Below are positions 1 to 8,785 of a stretch of DNA of 64,000 nucleotides, piece after piece. Origin of the DNA: Sphingomonadales bacterium 28-55-16 (GTDB taxonomy: Bacteria > Pseudomonadota > Alphaproteobacteria > Sphingomonadales > Sphingomonadaceae). The notes under the pieces are model-generated. The model saw only the letters and a program-made list of their open reading frames with translations, was not told the origin of the DNA and made no database searches. How positions within the stretch are numbered: the first letter of the stretch is position 1; the number at the start of each line of letters is the position of its first letter. Both the position numbers and the translations under genes were made by a program. The stretch covers positions 28,348 to 92,347 of the forward strand of contig NCGG01000010.1 of the NCBI GenBank assembly GCA_002278855.1. Direction: 5' to 3'.

Positions 1-740
1 CCTGCATCTTGCATGATAGAAACCACCACTTCGGCGCGTTCAACCGCCGCTTGCGCATCGGCCGTTGGCGCATAATGCGAAGGTGCTTTGACCAGGCCAG
101 CAATGATAGCGGCTTCGGCCAAGCTGATATCTTCAGCGCCATGGTCGAAAAATCTCCGGCTCGCGGCATCAATGCCATAAGCGCCGCCGCCGAAATAGAC
201 TTTGTTCAGATATAATTCGAGAATTTGGTCTTTGGAAAATTTGGTTTCCATCGCCAGCGCCAAAATGATTTCGCGGATCTTACGTCCGAATTCCTTGTTG
301 CTGTTCAAATATATGTTGCGTGCAAGCTGTTGGGTGATGGTGGAGCCGCCCTGAGTCCATCGGCCCTTCACTGCCCTTGCGTAAAATGACCGCGTTATGC
401 CGATAGGGTCAACGCCCGGGTGCAGATAATAACGGCGATCCTCCACCGCGACCATTGCATCCTTCATTTCAGATGGCAGTTGATTAATCGTCAGCCAGCG
501 ACCGAAACTTGGGCCAAGCGATTGAATGACCGTGCCGTCGGCGGCACGTATGCGGATCATTTGGCCATTGGGGGACGCTTTCAAATCTTCAAAGCTGTCG
601 ATTTCGCCACGCGCTATGGCGACAAAAATGCCCAGCACCATCATACCCAGAAAGGTGGCGATAACGCCCGCTTTGACGATGCGGTAAATCCATGTTCCCA
701 TTGGGCCACGTTCTTTCGAAATCTTGCGTGCGCGTGCCAT
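1..740 (-). CDS. Penicillin-binding protein 1A-type transglycosylase (N-terminal part, cut by window edge)
   Basis: Peptidoglycan glycosyltransferase that polymerises lipid II on the outer face of the inner membrane. Only the first 246 codons are present; the gene leaves the window at base 1. After a basic N-terminus there is one membrane anchor (about residues 18-43), then a GT51 domain with the catalytic-Glu motif EDRRYYLHPG (Glu about 100), GGSTITQQLARN (about 126-137), the RKIREI motif and ILELYLNKVYFGGGAYG. These are the hallmark motifs of class A PBPs. The transpeptidase domain would lie beyond the edge, so it cannot be told whether this is bifunctional or a monofunctional transglycosylase; the bifunctional 1A type is more likely. 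The ATG at 740 lies 44 bases after the msrB stop on the same strand, so the two may be co-transcribed. Confidence 0.9.
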   Translation of the reverse strand, partial: MARARKISKERGPMGTWIYRIVKAGVIATFLGMMVLGIFVAIARGEIDSFEDLKASPNGQMIRIRAADGTVIQSLGPSFGRWLTINQLPSEMKDAMVAVEDRRYYLHPGVDPIGITRSFYARAVKGRWTQGGSTITQQLARNIYLNSNKEFGRKIREIILALAMETKFSKDQILELYLNKVYFGGGAYGIDAASRRFFDHGAEDISLAEAAIIAGLVKAPSHYAPTADAQAAVERAEVVVSIMQDA

Positions 741-784
741 GTGCCGACTGTTAATCGGTCACGGACTCGCCGACAAGCAGCTTC

Positions 785-1177
785 TTATTCAGGATCAAAA
801 GCGAGCGCGGCGCTGTTGATGCAATAGCGTAAGCCCGTTGGTCCGGGGCCATCGGGAAACACGTGCCCCAAATGTCCTTCACAGGTGGCACAGCGCACTT
901 CAATACGGATCATACCATGCGAAACGTCGCGATGTTCTTCGACAACTTCGCTTTCGGCTGGCGCTGTAAAGCTTGGCCAGCCGGATCCGCTGTCGAATTT
1001 CGTGTCTGACGCAAACAAGGTCGTACCACATCCAGCGCAGCGAAATTCGCCATTCCGCTTTTCATCGGTCAGACCGCCGGCAAACGCGCGCTCGGTGCCT
1101 GCCTCACGCAGAACATGATATTGTACCGGGTCCAACTCTGCACGCCATTCGGCATCGGATTTGATAATTTTTTCCAT
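785..1177 (-). CDS. msrB: Peptide-methionine (R)-S-oxide reductase MsrB
   Basis: Reduces the R epimer of methionine sulfoxide in oxidised proteins, a cytosolic repair enzyme that usually relies on thioredoxin. The 130-residue protein has the whole SelR/MsrB fold: two zinc CxxC pairs (C47/C50 in RCAGC and C96/C99 in RCATC), the SGSGWPSF substrate loop (63-70), the HLGHVF segment (102-107) and the catalytic cysteine C119 in RYCINS. Length is that of a single-domain MsrB with no MsrA fusion. ATG at 1177; the next gene on the strand (a PBP) starts 44 bases downstream. Upstream lies holA, 127 bases away on the same strand. No oddities seen. Confidence 0.97.
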   Translation of the reverse strand: MEKIIKSDAEWRAELDPVQYHVLREAGTERAFAGGLTDEKRNGEFRCAGCGTTLFASDTKFDSGSGWPSFTAPAESEVVEEHRDVSHGMIRIEVRCATCEGHLGHVFPDGPGPTGLRYCINSAALAFDPE

Positions 1178-1304
1178 GGATCAGGGCCTTTCGTCTGCTT
1201 GATGTGGTAGTAGTGCGCCGATGGTTCAAGAACCAGCCTTAACCGTGATCCGACCGCGGAACACCGAAGACCCTTATCTAACGCAATCATCACTAAGCGG
1301 GATG

Positions 1305-2327
1305 TTAGCCGCGCCGGGCCGCTGCCCGCGCGATGCGCACCAGTTCCTCTTCCAATATGGTCACGCCGAGCCCGTCGCGCACCTGCATCAGCTTTGCCTC
1401 AACCTCAAGCAAATGGGCATTAAGCCCCGCAAGCCGTGCAGACGGCCATCGGCCGAGCTGCTGCACATAATTGTCGGCATCTTTCCAGAAAATGGAGCGC
1501 GTTGCCTTCACAACCGCACCCGGATTGGCACCATTGTCGACCTTGGTACGCATCGCGGCGAGCATCGTTACCCGGCGTTGCATTGCGCGAATGATTCGGA
1601 TGGCATCAACGCCCATGTCGCGCGCGGCGATCAATTCGCGACCCGTCCCCCGCAAGTCACCGCCCATGACAACATGCACGAGACCATTGACATTTTCTTC
1701 GCCGGTTTCGGCCGATAATGCTTCGAATACAGGTACTTCGACCGTTGCCGGACGCTGGGGCGACGCGTCATAATATAATGCCAGCTTTTCAATTTCGGCC
1801 TGTGCCAACTTGCGGTCTTGGCCTGTGTACCGCGCGATGCGGGCGGCTAGGGGCCGATCGATTTTCAGCCCTGTCGTTGCCGCATAGGCCATCACGGCTG
1901 CTGCCGCGTCGCCTTCTTCGGGCAGATAGCAGATATGTGCCATCGCGCGAGGGTGCGCCTCCAATAGCTTGCGCAATTTACTGGCCTTGGTCAGGTTTCC
2001 TGCGGTCGCAATGACCGGATTTGCATCCCCTTCCAGTGCCAGCAGATTTTCAACCGCTGCCAGCCCTTCTTCGCGCCGGAAATTAAGACGGATATGTCGT
2101 TTGTCCCCAAATAAGGAAAGCGCAGACGCCTCATCCGCCAATAAGGCAGGGTCATTGCGCATGCGGTCGCTGTCGATATCTACACGCTCTGATCCGACCA
2201 ATAGCGCTGCCATTTGCGATGCAATGTCGGCAACGGCGGATTCATCCTGGCCGAAGATGAAAAACATCCGAACGTCGGGACGCGCGCCAATGGCGCTAAT
2301 AAAGCTGCGTTCTTTTGCGTTGCTCAT
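1305..2327 (-). CDS. holA: DNA polymerase III subunit delta
   Basis: Delta subunit of the clamp loader, which opens the beta sliding clamp for loading on primed DNA. The 340-residue protein shows the family layout: an AAA+-like N-terminal domain starting with FFIFGQDESA (about 22-31), a central helical lid and a C-terminal collar domain. Typical landmarks are the strand near residues 110-115, GQDRKLAQAEIEKLALY (about 170-186) and the VNGLVHVVMGGDL segment. Delta lacks a functional Walker A motif and none is seen here. Its ATG (2327) overlaps the lptE stop by four bases (ATGA), so the genes are translationally coupled in a DUF3576-leuS-lptE-holA operon, an order familiar from alphaproteobacteria. 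Confidence 0.93.
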   Translation of the reverse strand: MSNAKERSFISAIGARPDVRMFFIFGQDESAVADIASQMAALLVGSERVDIDSDRMRNDPALLADEASALSLFGDKRHIRLNFRREEGLAAVENLLALEGDANPVIATAGNLTKASKLRKLLEAHPRAMAHICYLPEEGDAAAAVMAYAATTGLKIDRPLAARIARYTGQDRKLAQAEIEKLALYYDASPQRPATVEVPVFEALSAETGEENVNGLVHVVMGGDLRGTGRELIAARDMGVDAIRIIRAMQRRVTMLAAMRTKVDNGANPGAVVKATRSIFWKDADNYVQQLGRWPSARLAGLNAHLLEVEAKLMQVRDGLGVTILEEELVRIARAAARRG

Positions 2328-2812
2328 TCGCCGCGGGCGTACATGGAAAGCCGTGTGACAATCTGGTTCGCCACCTTTTGCGTGAGGTTTTCGAGCGCAC
2401 TATTTTCACCAGCAATGGTCGCATATTCGGAACTGACGACGTCGATACCGGCATCAGACCCAGCAGTGGCATCAAGAACCGTTTCGCCCGTGGCGACAGA
2501 GATAAGCTGATATCGCGCACGCAATGTCCGCCTTTCACGCGTCACCGTGTCGTCGGCGCGCACACCAAAGCCCGAGATTTGGTCATCAAGCGTCACGACC
2601 AAGCGGAACTGTGCGGAACCAACATTGTCCGCACCTAAACGGTCGTTCAATGCATTGCGCATCAACCATCCGTTCTTACCCTCGATAGCGGCAACGCTAA
2701 TGGTTCCGAGGGTGCTTGCAACCGCTCCTTTTGAACCCCCGCTATACAAGGGCTGCAAGCCGCATGCGGACAGCATTGATAGGAGAAAAAGGGGGGCGAT
2801 GTAACGTTTCAT
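2324..2812 (-). CDS. lptE: LPS assembly lipoprotein LptE
   Basis: Outer-membrane lipoprotein that plugs the LptD barrel and helps insert lipopolysaccharide into the outer leaflet. The 162-residue product begins with a lipoprotein signal and lipobox LSAC (acylated Cys17), followed directly by GLQPLYSGG, the segment characteristic of LptE at the mature N-terminus. The rest is the small alpha/beta LptE fold, with the conserved-looking [19 protein letters not shown] stretch in the middle. Start ATG (2812) overlaps the leuS stop by four bases and its own stop overlaps holA. Presence of lptE fits an organism with LptD-dependent export of LPS or a related glycolipid. Confidence 0.92.
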   Translation of the reverse strand: MKRYIAPLFLLSMLSACGLQPLYSGGSKGAVASTLGTISVAAIEGKNGWLMRNALNDRLGADNVGSAQFRLVVTLDDQISGFGVRADDTVTRERRTLRARYQLISVATGETVLDATAGSDAGIDVVSSEYATIAGENSALENLTQKVANQIVTRLSMYARGE

Positions 2813-5334
2813 AAGACGATGTTGACTAGCCTGTCGGGTACGACGATGATCTTTTTGATGTCCGCGCCGTCAATCGCATGCTGAACCTTTTGGCTGGCCA
2901 GCGCAAGCGCCTCTGTCTCGGCTTGCGGCAGGCCCTTGGCGACGGTCAGCGTGTCCCGCAACTTGCCCCTGACCTGAATGGCAATCGTCACTTCATCTTC
3001 TTCAAGCAATGCGGGGTCAACCGCTGGCCATGCTGCGTCGGCAATAAGGCCGCCGCCCAATTCCGCACCAAGCACAGTCCACGCTTCTTCGGCCAAATGC
3101 GGCACCATGGGTGATGACAGCAGGACGATTGTCCGGATAGCTGCATCGCGGCTGGCCGATGGCGCAGCCTTCTCAATGGCGTTGGCAAGGTCGTAAATCT
3201 TGGCGACCGCCTTGTTGAAGGCGAGCGCCTCGATATCGATGCCAACGCCAGCAATGACCTGATGGGTTTTGCGGTCCAATGACTTGTCCGTGCCGTCTGC
3301 ACCGCTCACTTGTGATGTCAGGCGCCACAAACGCTGGACAAAGCGCCAGCAACCTTCAATGCCCGCTTCTGACCATTCCAGATCGCGTTCAGGCGGGCTG
3401 TCGGACAGCATGAACCAGCGCACGGCATCTGCGCCATATTGGTCCACAATGTCATCGGGATCGACGACATTCTTTTTGGACTTGGACATCTTCTCGATGC
3501 GGCCTGCGACTGCGGGCGCACCGCTGTCGATAATCGTCCATATGTCGCCTTCGCGCCGGACTTGATCAGGGCTCAGCCATGTGCCCTTTGCGTCCTGATA
3601 TGTTTGGTGCGTGACCATCCCCTGCGTAAACAAGGATGCGAAAGGCTCCTGCACATCAATCAAGCCGATATGGCTTAATGCGCGGGTCCAGAAGCGGGCG
3701 TAGAGCAAATGCAAAATCGCATGTTCAACGCCGCCAATATACTGGTCAACCGGAAGCCATTTTTCCGCAACCGCGCGATCAAATGGCTTGTCATGGGGTT
3801 GGCTTGCAAAGCGGATAAAATACCAGCTGGAGTCTACAAAAGTATCCAGCGTGTCGGTTTCACGGCGTGCGGGCTGATGGCACTTTGGACAATCAACTTT
3901 ACTGAATGTTGGGTGCCGATCAAGCGGGTTTCCGGGGATGTCGAAACTCACATCTTCGGGCAATTTTACCGGCAATTGATCGTCGGGCACCGGTACCGCG
4001 CCGCATGTCTGACAATGGATGATAGGGATGGGCGTGCCCCAATAACGCTGCCGTGAAACGCCCCAGTCGCGTAAGCGATATTGCGTTTGGCCAATGCCCC
4101 AGCCTTCGGCCTGCGCGCGCGCGATCACATCGGCTTTCGCTTGGTCAATGGTCATGCCATTCATCCAATGTGAATTCACGATCGTGCCGGGTCCCGTAAA
4201 GGCCACATCGCCTTCAAATGCGCTGTCTGTCAGATCACCATCAGCGACAACGCGCGTCACGGGTAAGTGATATTTGCGTGCAAAATCAAGGTCGCGCTGG
4301 TCATGCGCCGGACATCCAAAGACGGCGCCCGTGCCATAATCCATCAGCACGAAATTGGCGACATAGACAGGCAAATGCCAACTGGCATCAAGCGGATGTT
4401 CAACTGTCAGCCCTGTATTGAACCCCCGCTTTTCGGCAGTTTCGATATCCGCCGCAGTCGTGCCGCCTTTGCGGCATTCTTCGATAAAGGCCTGTAAATC
4501 AGGGGCATTGGCGGCTAGTTTTTGCGCGACCGGATGGTCCGCAGCTATTGCGACAAAGCTTGCGCCGAACATCGTGTCCGGGCGCGTGGTGAAAACGTCA
4601 ATGCCAGCCGTGCCGCCAGGAAAGCGGAACGTGCATTTCAACCCTTGCGACTTGCCAATCCAGTTTTCCTGCATCAGCCGAACCTTGTCGGGCCACTGGT
4701 CAAGCGAGCCAAGCCCTGTGAGCAATCCATCGGCAAAGTCGGTGATTTTCAGAAACCATTGGCTCAATTTGCGCCGCTCAACGGGCGCGCCGGAGCGCCA
4801 GCCCTTGCCATCGATGACTTGCTCATTGGCAAGCACCGTCATGTCAACGGGGTCCCAGTTCACTGCGGATTCCTTGCGATAGACAAGGCCAGCGGCGTAC
4901 AGTTTTAGGAACAAGGCCTGTTCATGCCCATAATATTCCGGCTCGCATGTGGCGAGTTCGCGCGTCCAATCAATCGCAAAGCCAAGCCGCTTCAGCTGGG
5001 CCTTCATGTTGGCGATATTGTCGCGCGTCCACCCGCCAGGGTGCACATTTTTCTCCATCGCGGCGTTTTCCGCGGGCATGCCAAAGGCGTCCCAGCCCAT
5101 GGGGTGGAGCACTTCATGCCCCGTCATCCGCTTGTAGCGCGCTAAAACGTCACCCATCGTGTAGTTGCGGACATGGCCAATATGGATTCGGCCTGACGGA
5201 TAGGGAAACATTTCCAAGACATACGCGCGCGGCTTGGACGAATTGTCATCGGCGACAAAACTGCTGCGTTCTTCCCAAATATTTTGCCACCGCGCGTCGG
5301 CGACGTGCGGGTTAAAACGCTCTACATTGGACAT
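2809..5334 (-). CDS. leuS: Leucyl-tRNA synthetase
   Basis: Charges tRNA-Leu with leucine in the cytosol. The 841-residue class I synthetase has the HIGH signature as HIGH at 51-54 (within [15 protein letters not shown]), a CP1 editing domain with [10 protein letters not shown], the zinc-ribbon-like pair HCQTCG / CPKC, and KMSKS at 615-619 followed by [11 protein letters not shown]. Length matches bacterial LeuRS. It begins five bases after the DUF3576 lipoprotein gene and ends overlapping lptE, so it is the core of a four-gene minus-strand operon. No missing residues noted. Confidence 0.98.
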   Translation of the reverse strand: MSNVERFNPHVADARWQNIWEERSSFVADDNSSKPRAYVLEMFPYPSGRIHIGHVRNYTMGDVLARYKRMTGHEVLHPMGWDAFGMPAENAAMEKNVHPGGWTRDNIANMKAQLKRLGFAIDWTRELATCEPEYYGHEQALFLKLYAAGLVYRKESAVNWDPVDMTVLANEQVIDGKGWRSGAPVERRKLSQWFLKITDFADGLLTGLGSLDQWPDKVRLMQENWIGKSQGLKCTFRFPGGTAGIDVFTTRPDTMFGASFVAIAADHPVAQKLAANAPDLQAFIEECRKGGTTAADIETAEKRGFNTGLTVEHPLDASWHLPVYVANFVLMDYGTGAVFGCPAHDQRDLDFARKYHLPVTRVVADGDLTDSAFEGDVAFTGPGTIVNSHWMNGMTIDQAKADVIARAQAEGWGIGQTQYRLRDWGVSRQRYWGTPIPIIHCQTCGAVPVPDDQLPVKLPEDVSFDIPGNPLDRHPTFSKVDCPKCHQPARRETDTLDTFVDSSWYFIRFASQPHDKPFDRAVAEKWLPVDQYIGGVEHAILHLLYARFWTRALSHIGLIDVQEPFASLFTQGMVTHQTYQDAKGTWLSPDQVRREGDIWTIIDSGAPAVAGRIEKMSKSKKNVVDPDDIVDQYGADAVRWFMLSDSPPERDLEWSEAGIEGCWRFVQRLWRLTSQVSGADGTDKSLDRKTHQVIAGVGIDIEALAFNKAVAKIYDLANAIEKAAPSASRDAAIRTIVLLSSPMVPHLAEEAWTVLGAELGGGLIADAAWPAVDPALLEEDEVTIAIQVRGKLRDTLTVAKGLPQAETEALALASQKVQHAIDGADIKKIIVVPDRLVNIVL

Positions 5335-5339
5335 AGAAA

Positions 5340-5783
5340 TTACCCGGTGATGGACGACCGACGAAGGTCACGTGCCTTGGTGAGGATGACAGCTTCAAGC
5401 TTCTGAACGGTTGCGGCGCGCAGTGGCGCTGCGACCCATTGTCCGTTTTGCGAGACTTCGCGGCTGCCGGCCACGCGCAGGGCGTCGGCCCGCAGATCTT
5501 GGTCAAGGATTGAAATGGTCAACTTTATGCGTTCGCCAGGGCTTTGAGGATTTACATACCAGTCGGTCACAATGACGCCGCCTGCCGAGTCGGTTTGCAC
5601 CAACGGCATGAAGGACAGAGCATCAAGCGATGCGCGCCATAAATAGCTGTTTACGCCGATGGTTGTGACTTGGCTTGCAGCCAAGTCAGCCTTTGGACGT
5701 TCCCGGCCGCCACAGCCGGAAAGCAGTCCCAAGCTTAATAAGCTGCCGGTCGCAACGATAAGTGCCAGGCGAGTGGTGCGCAT
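5340..5783 (-). CDS. DUF3576-type lipoprotein upstream of leuS
   Basis: Small predicted lipoprotein of unknown function (147 residues). The signal peptide ends in lipobox LSGC with Cys24, so the mature protein should be tethered to a membrane in the periplasm. Motifs such as [14 protein letters not shown], the WYV-containing strand and the C-terminal [13 protein letters not shown] helix match what I know of the DUF3576 family, which in alphaproteobacteria is habitually encoded just before leuS. Five bases separate its stop from the leuS ATG. The association with leuS and lptE is conserved in order, but no function is established; an envelope role is only inferred from the lipobox. Confidence 0.85.
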   Translation of the reverse strand: MRTTRLALIVATGSLLSLGLLSGCGGRERPKADLAASQVTTIGVNSYLWRASLDALSFMPLVQTDSAGGVIVTDWYVNPQSPGERIKLTISILDQDLRADALRVAGSREVSQNGQWVAAPLRAATVQKLEAVILTKARDLRRSSITG

Positions 5784-6031
5784 AAAATGTCCTTGAACAA
5801 TGAAATATCAGAAACCTCTATAGCGGCTTGTTGTCGGGAGCAAGCTTTCTGGCTGCTGAACGGCGTGCGGTTCATCTCAAGCAAAGCTTCAATGGGGCAT
5901 GGATTGTGGACATCATGCAACATGTCACCATAAATCGCTTCAATGGAACGCATTTGATGCCAGAGCTCTTTTGAATCTGCAAATTGCAGCCTATGGCAAA
6001 CGCAACGGAAAAGGAATCGGCACACAGAGCC

Positions 6032-6787
6032 ATGAACGAACATCGGGGACATAAGCGGCAATATGCGACCATTGCAGCAGCTGTGCTTGCATTGGGTTCG
6101 CTCGCCATTTCTCCGCTGGTCGTCCCTGCTTTTGCGGCGAAATTATCTGGCGATGAACAAAAGGCCAATCCGAACTGGATAGCCATGTTTACGCCAGCGG
6201 GCGGTGACAGCGTTTTGGCGCAGAAATTGTCGGCCGCACAATTCGCCGCCAATGCACGCTTCCCATTCACACCGGCTGGCGCCAGTGAAGGCCATAACCG
6301 CACGATCACAGTGGCGGCGCGTGTCAATTCGCGCCTCACCTCTGGTGCTGTTTCTATCCGCAATGCCTTGGCGACCAATGAAGTGGGCGCTGGAAAAGGC
6401 GTGCGGCTTGCCGCAGTCGACTATCGTTTGAGCGCGTCCAGGGGCTGGCAGGACTTTGCGTTGCCGAAGGCGCAGGCGCGCGCCGCCAGAACACCTTTGA
6501 GCGACTTGGGTAAGGGTAGCTTCCGGCTGGACGATGCCACGCCGAAGCCAAGCAAGTTCAGCACAAATATAGAATTGGGCCAAAGCAAAGAGATGGCCCC
6601 TCCCGCGCGCGGTAGCGCAGCTTCGGGCGACTATAAGCTTGATGTCGGCGGCAGCTTTTCTATCAGCCGCAAGATCGACGTCACCGCCGGTGTCCGTTAC
6701 GCCAGCGAAAATGATCGCGTCATTCCGTTGGCAGACAACCGTAAGGACAGCGAAGCTGTCTATGTTGGAACCAAAATCCGCTTCTAA
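6032..6787 (+). CDS. Secreted protein with barrel-like C-terminus, function unknown
   Basis: Not recognised. From ATG 6032 the product has about 251 residues; an upstream ATG at 5993 would add 13. A signal peptide is clear: basic MNEHRGHKR, hydrophobic core TIAAAVLALGSLAISPLVV, and a probable cleavage after PAFA. The middle is Ala-rich and low in motifs. The last 50 residues alternate polar and hydrophobic residues (GSFSISRKIDVTAGVRYA) and end in KIRF, the aromatic-terminated strand pattern of outer-membrane proteins, so export to the outer membrane or periplasm is inferred. The stop overlaps the convergent thiamine-synthase-like gene by four bases. Similar anonymous proteins are common in sphingomonads. 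Confidence 0.7.
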   Translation: MNEHRGHKRQYATIAAAVLALGSLAISPLVVPAFAAKLSGDEQKANPNWIAMFTPAGGDSVLAQKLSAAQFAANARFPFTPAGASEGHNRTITVAARVNSRLTSGAVSIRNALATNEVGAGKGVRLAAVDYRLSASRGWQDFALPKAQARAARTPLSDLGKGSFRLDDATPKPSKFSTNIELGQSKEMAPPARGSAASGDYKLDVGGSFSISRKIDVTAGVRYASENDRVIPLADNRKDSEAVYVGTKIRF

Positions 6788-7332
6788 GCGGTCTTTTTCC
6801 TGAAAGCATCAATCGCCGCCCAGCCATGGATAAACCGTGGATTTAGCATCTTTGCGTTCTGACGGGTCATGCCGCCCAAGGCGATGACATTTTTGTGCCC
6901 CGCCAATTTTGCGAGCTGCTGAAACTTCAATGGACCAAGGGGCCGTGCGCCGGGATGGCTGGTGGTGGCGAACAGCGGCGAGAGGAAAAGCAGGTCGGGT
7001 TGGCTTGTCTGAATGCGCTCAATCTCGCTTGGATTATGGACCGGAGCACTATGCAGCAACTTCGTTTGGCCCCGGCTGCGGTGATGAAAGCCATCCGCAT
7101 GCCAGTGCAACGCCGTCCGTTCATCCCCTGCAAGCAACGCGATATGCCCGCGCCGTCGGCACATCCGCAGCACTTGGGCGAACAATGCGCGCCGTTGCTG
7201 CGTGTCCAAATGATAATGGCGGAATACCACACCTGACCGCGATGGTAGCCGCTGAATGGCAGGCAACAGGTCGTCGCCAAAGCGTGCATCGGTCATCAGC
7301 CAGATTTTCGGCAGGGGGTGGCTTCGCGGCAT
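6784..7332 (-). CDS. Thiamine phosphate synthase family protein (ThiE/TenI-like)
   Basis: A 182-residue TIM-barrel protein of the ThiE/TenI superfamily. Visible landmarks are the start strand KIWLMTDARFG, HWHADGFHHRSR, the loop DLLFLSPLFATTSHPGARPLG (ThiE-like phosphate-binding and product loop) and VIALGGMTRQNA near the C-terminus. ThiE couples HMP-pyrophosphate to thiazole phosphate, but this copy is short and no other thi gene lies nearby, so a TenI-like or divergent role is possible. It is divergent from the yggS-type gene with only 23 bases between the two start codons, and converges on the preceding secreted protein with a four-base overlap. Confidence 0.8.
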   Translation of the reverse strand: MPRSHPLPKIWLMTDARFGDDLLPAIQRLPSRSGVVFRHYHLDTQQRRALFAQVLRMCRRRGHIALLAGDERTALHWHADGFHHRSRGQTKLLHSAPVHNPSEIERIQTSQPDLLFLSPLFATTSHPGARPLGPLKFQQLAKLAGHKNVIALGGMTRQNAKMLNPRFIHGWAAIDAFRKKTA

Positions 7333-7355
7333 GCAACTGCCTATAGCGACGGCTT

Positions 7356-8042
7356 ATGCAGGAAGCGACACCAGAAACATCCGCCGACCGTTTGACGGCC
7401 ATCCGTGGACGCATAGCAGCAGCTGCGAAGCTCGCGCGCCGTCCGTCGGAGAATATCCACCTCATCGCCGTATCGAAAACGCGGTCGGCAGAGGACATTG
7501 CGCCGCTCATTCGTGAAGGGCAAAAATTGTTTGGCGAAAACCGTGTGCAGGAGGCTGCGAGCAAATGGCCTGCGCTCAAGGAACGGCATCCAGGCATTCA
7601 GCTGCACCTCATAGGTCAGCTGCAATCGAACAAGGCCGAAGAGGCGGTCGCTTTGTTTGATGTGATACATTCGGTCGACCGGCTGTCGCTTATCACTGCG
7701 CTCGGCAAGGCGATGCACAAACTGCAGCGCGCGGTGCCGTGCTTCATTCAAGTCAACATTGGCGCCGAGGCGCAAAAGGGCGGTTGTGCGGTTGCGGAGT
7801 TGCCTGATTTGCTAAAGGCCGCGCAGGATGCAGGCATAACGGTGGCTGGGTTGATGTGCATTCCGCCCGCCGATGTGGAGGCTGCGCCTTTCTTTGCGTT
7901 GTTGGCCGAATTGTCCGCGCGCTATGCTTTGCCGCAACTGAGCATGGGCATGTCGGATGATTTCGAAACGGCAATCATGCTAGGCGCGACCCATGTCCGC
8001 GTTGGCACCGCGTTATTTGGCGCACGTACCGGCCCTGTTTAA
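7356..8042 (+). CDS. YggS-family pyridoxal phosphate homeostasis protein
   Basis: PLP-binding protein (PLPBP/YggS family) that helps keep free pyridoxal phosphate and amino-acid pools in balance; no catalytic activity is established for the family. The 228-residue single TIM-barrel has the Schiff-base lysine K41 in LIAVSKTRSAEDI, followed by FGENRVQEA, HLIGQLQSNKA, and the phosphate-cradle signature SMGMSDDFETAI with RVGTALFG at the end. Length and motifs are complete. Its 3' end overlaps the convergent pdeM gene by 30 bases, and its start lies 23 bases from that of the divergent ThiE-like gene. Confidence 0.95.
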   Translation: MQEATPETSADRLTAIRGRIAAAAKLARRPSENIHLIAVSKTRSAEDIAPLIREGQKLFGENRVQEAASKWPALKERHPGIQLHLIGQLQSNKAEEAVALFDVIHSVDRLSLITALGKAMHKLQRAVPCFIQVNIGAEAQKGGCAVAELPDLLKAAQDAGITVAGLMCIPPADVEAAPFFALLAELSARYALPQLSMGMSDDFETAIMLGATHVRVGTALFGARTGPV

Positions 8043-8708
8043 GGCAAAACGGGCATAGCCTGTTTGCGTGGCGACCAAGGCTTCGGCCACTTCACCACTT
8101 ACCAAATCGCAGGCCTTAAGGATCGCCATATCCTGCACATCCAGACCGCCAGTTAGCGCGCCAAAGGCAGGCATGATCATCTTACGCGGGGTTTTGACAA
8201 AGCAGCGCCGCGATACCATGCGTCCGCGCAGCACTTGCCGGAACTTTGGATGGAAATGTCCCGAAATCTCGGGATTGGGGTCCCCGCTTAACGCCTCATG
8301 CCGAAGCGTGATCCCCGACAATATCAATTCGTCAAACGCCTTGCCGCCCCAAATCCCCGCTACCGCGCGGTCATGGTTTCCGGTGATCCAGATCCATTCG
8401 GTCTCGCGGGCCAAATCGACCAACAATGCTGCAGCGGGTTCCGCGAGCCGGTGTTCGCCGTCGTCGTCGTGAAAATTGTCCCCGAGGGAAATTATTCTCG
8501 CGGGGCTATATGTGCTGCACAATGCTGCAATATCCTGCAGCGTCGACACGCTGTCATAAGGCGGCAGCATTTGGCCATATAAGGCAAAGGCGCTCGCCTT
8601 TTCCAAATGCAGGTCGGACACCAATAACGCATCTTGCGCGCGCCAATATATGGCCGCCTCGCCAGCTACCTCAAATGTCTCGCCGCCAAATTCGAAATCC
8701 TGTGCCAT
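8013..8708 (-). CDS. pdeM: Ligase-associated DNA damage response endonuclease PdeM
   Basis: Calcineurin-like metallophosphoesterase of the PdeM type, a nuclease encoded beside an Lhr-like helicase and often an ATP-dependent DNA ligase and exonuclease in a DNA-repair module. All dinuclear-metal motifs are visible: SDLHLEKASAF (DxH), ISLGDNFHD (GDxxH-like), ITGNHDR (GNHD) and SGHFHPK (GHxH). At 231 residues it is full length. It lies downstream of the helicase gene on the same strand, 77 bases after that stop, supporting co-transcription. The ligase and exonuclease partners are not in this window. Confidence 0.93.
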   Translation of the reverse strand: MAQDFEFGGETFEVAGEAAIYWRAQDALLVSDLHLEKASAFALYGQMLPPYDSVSTLQDIAALCSTYSPARIISLGDNFHDDDGEHRLAEPAAALLVDLARETEWIWITGNHDRAVAGIWGGKAFDELILSGITLRHEALSGDPNPEISGHFHPKFRQVLRGRMVSRRCFVKTPRKMIMPAFGALTGGLDVQDMAILKACDLVSGEVAEALVATQTGYARFALNRAGTCAK

Positions 8709-8785
8709 GGCCAGAGGCTATGCGGATTGTGGTGCGCGACTGCAAGCGGATGTGCGTAGTCCGCTCTGGCCCCATCTCTATGCGC

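Noticed and set aside
420..827. 135-codon plus-strand frame
   Set aside because: It is antisense to the GT51 domain and the msrB 3' end, both of which have unmistakable motifs.
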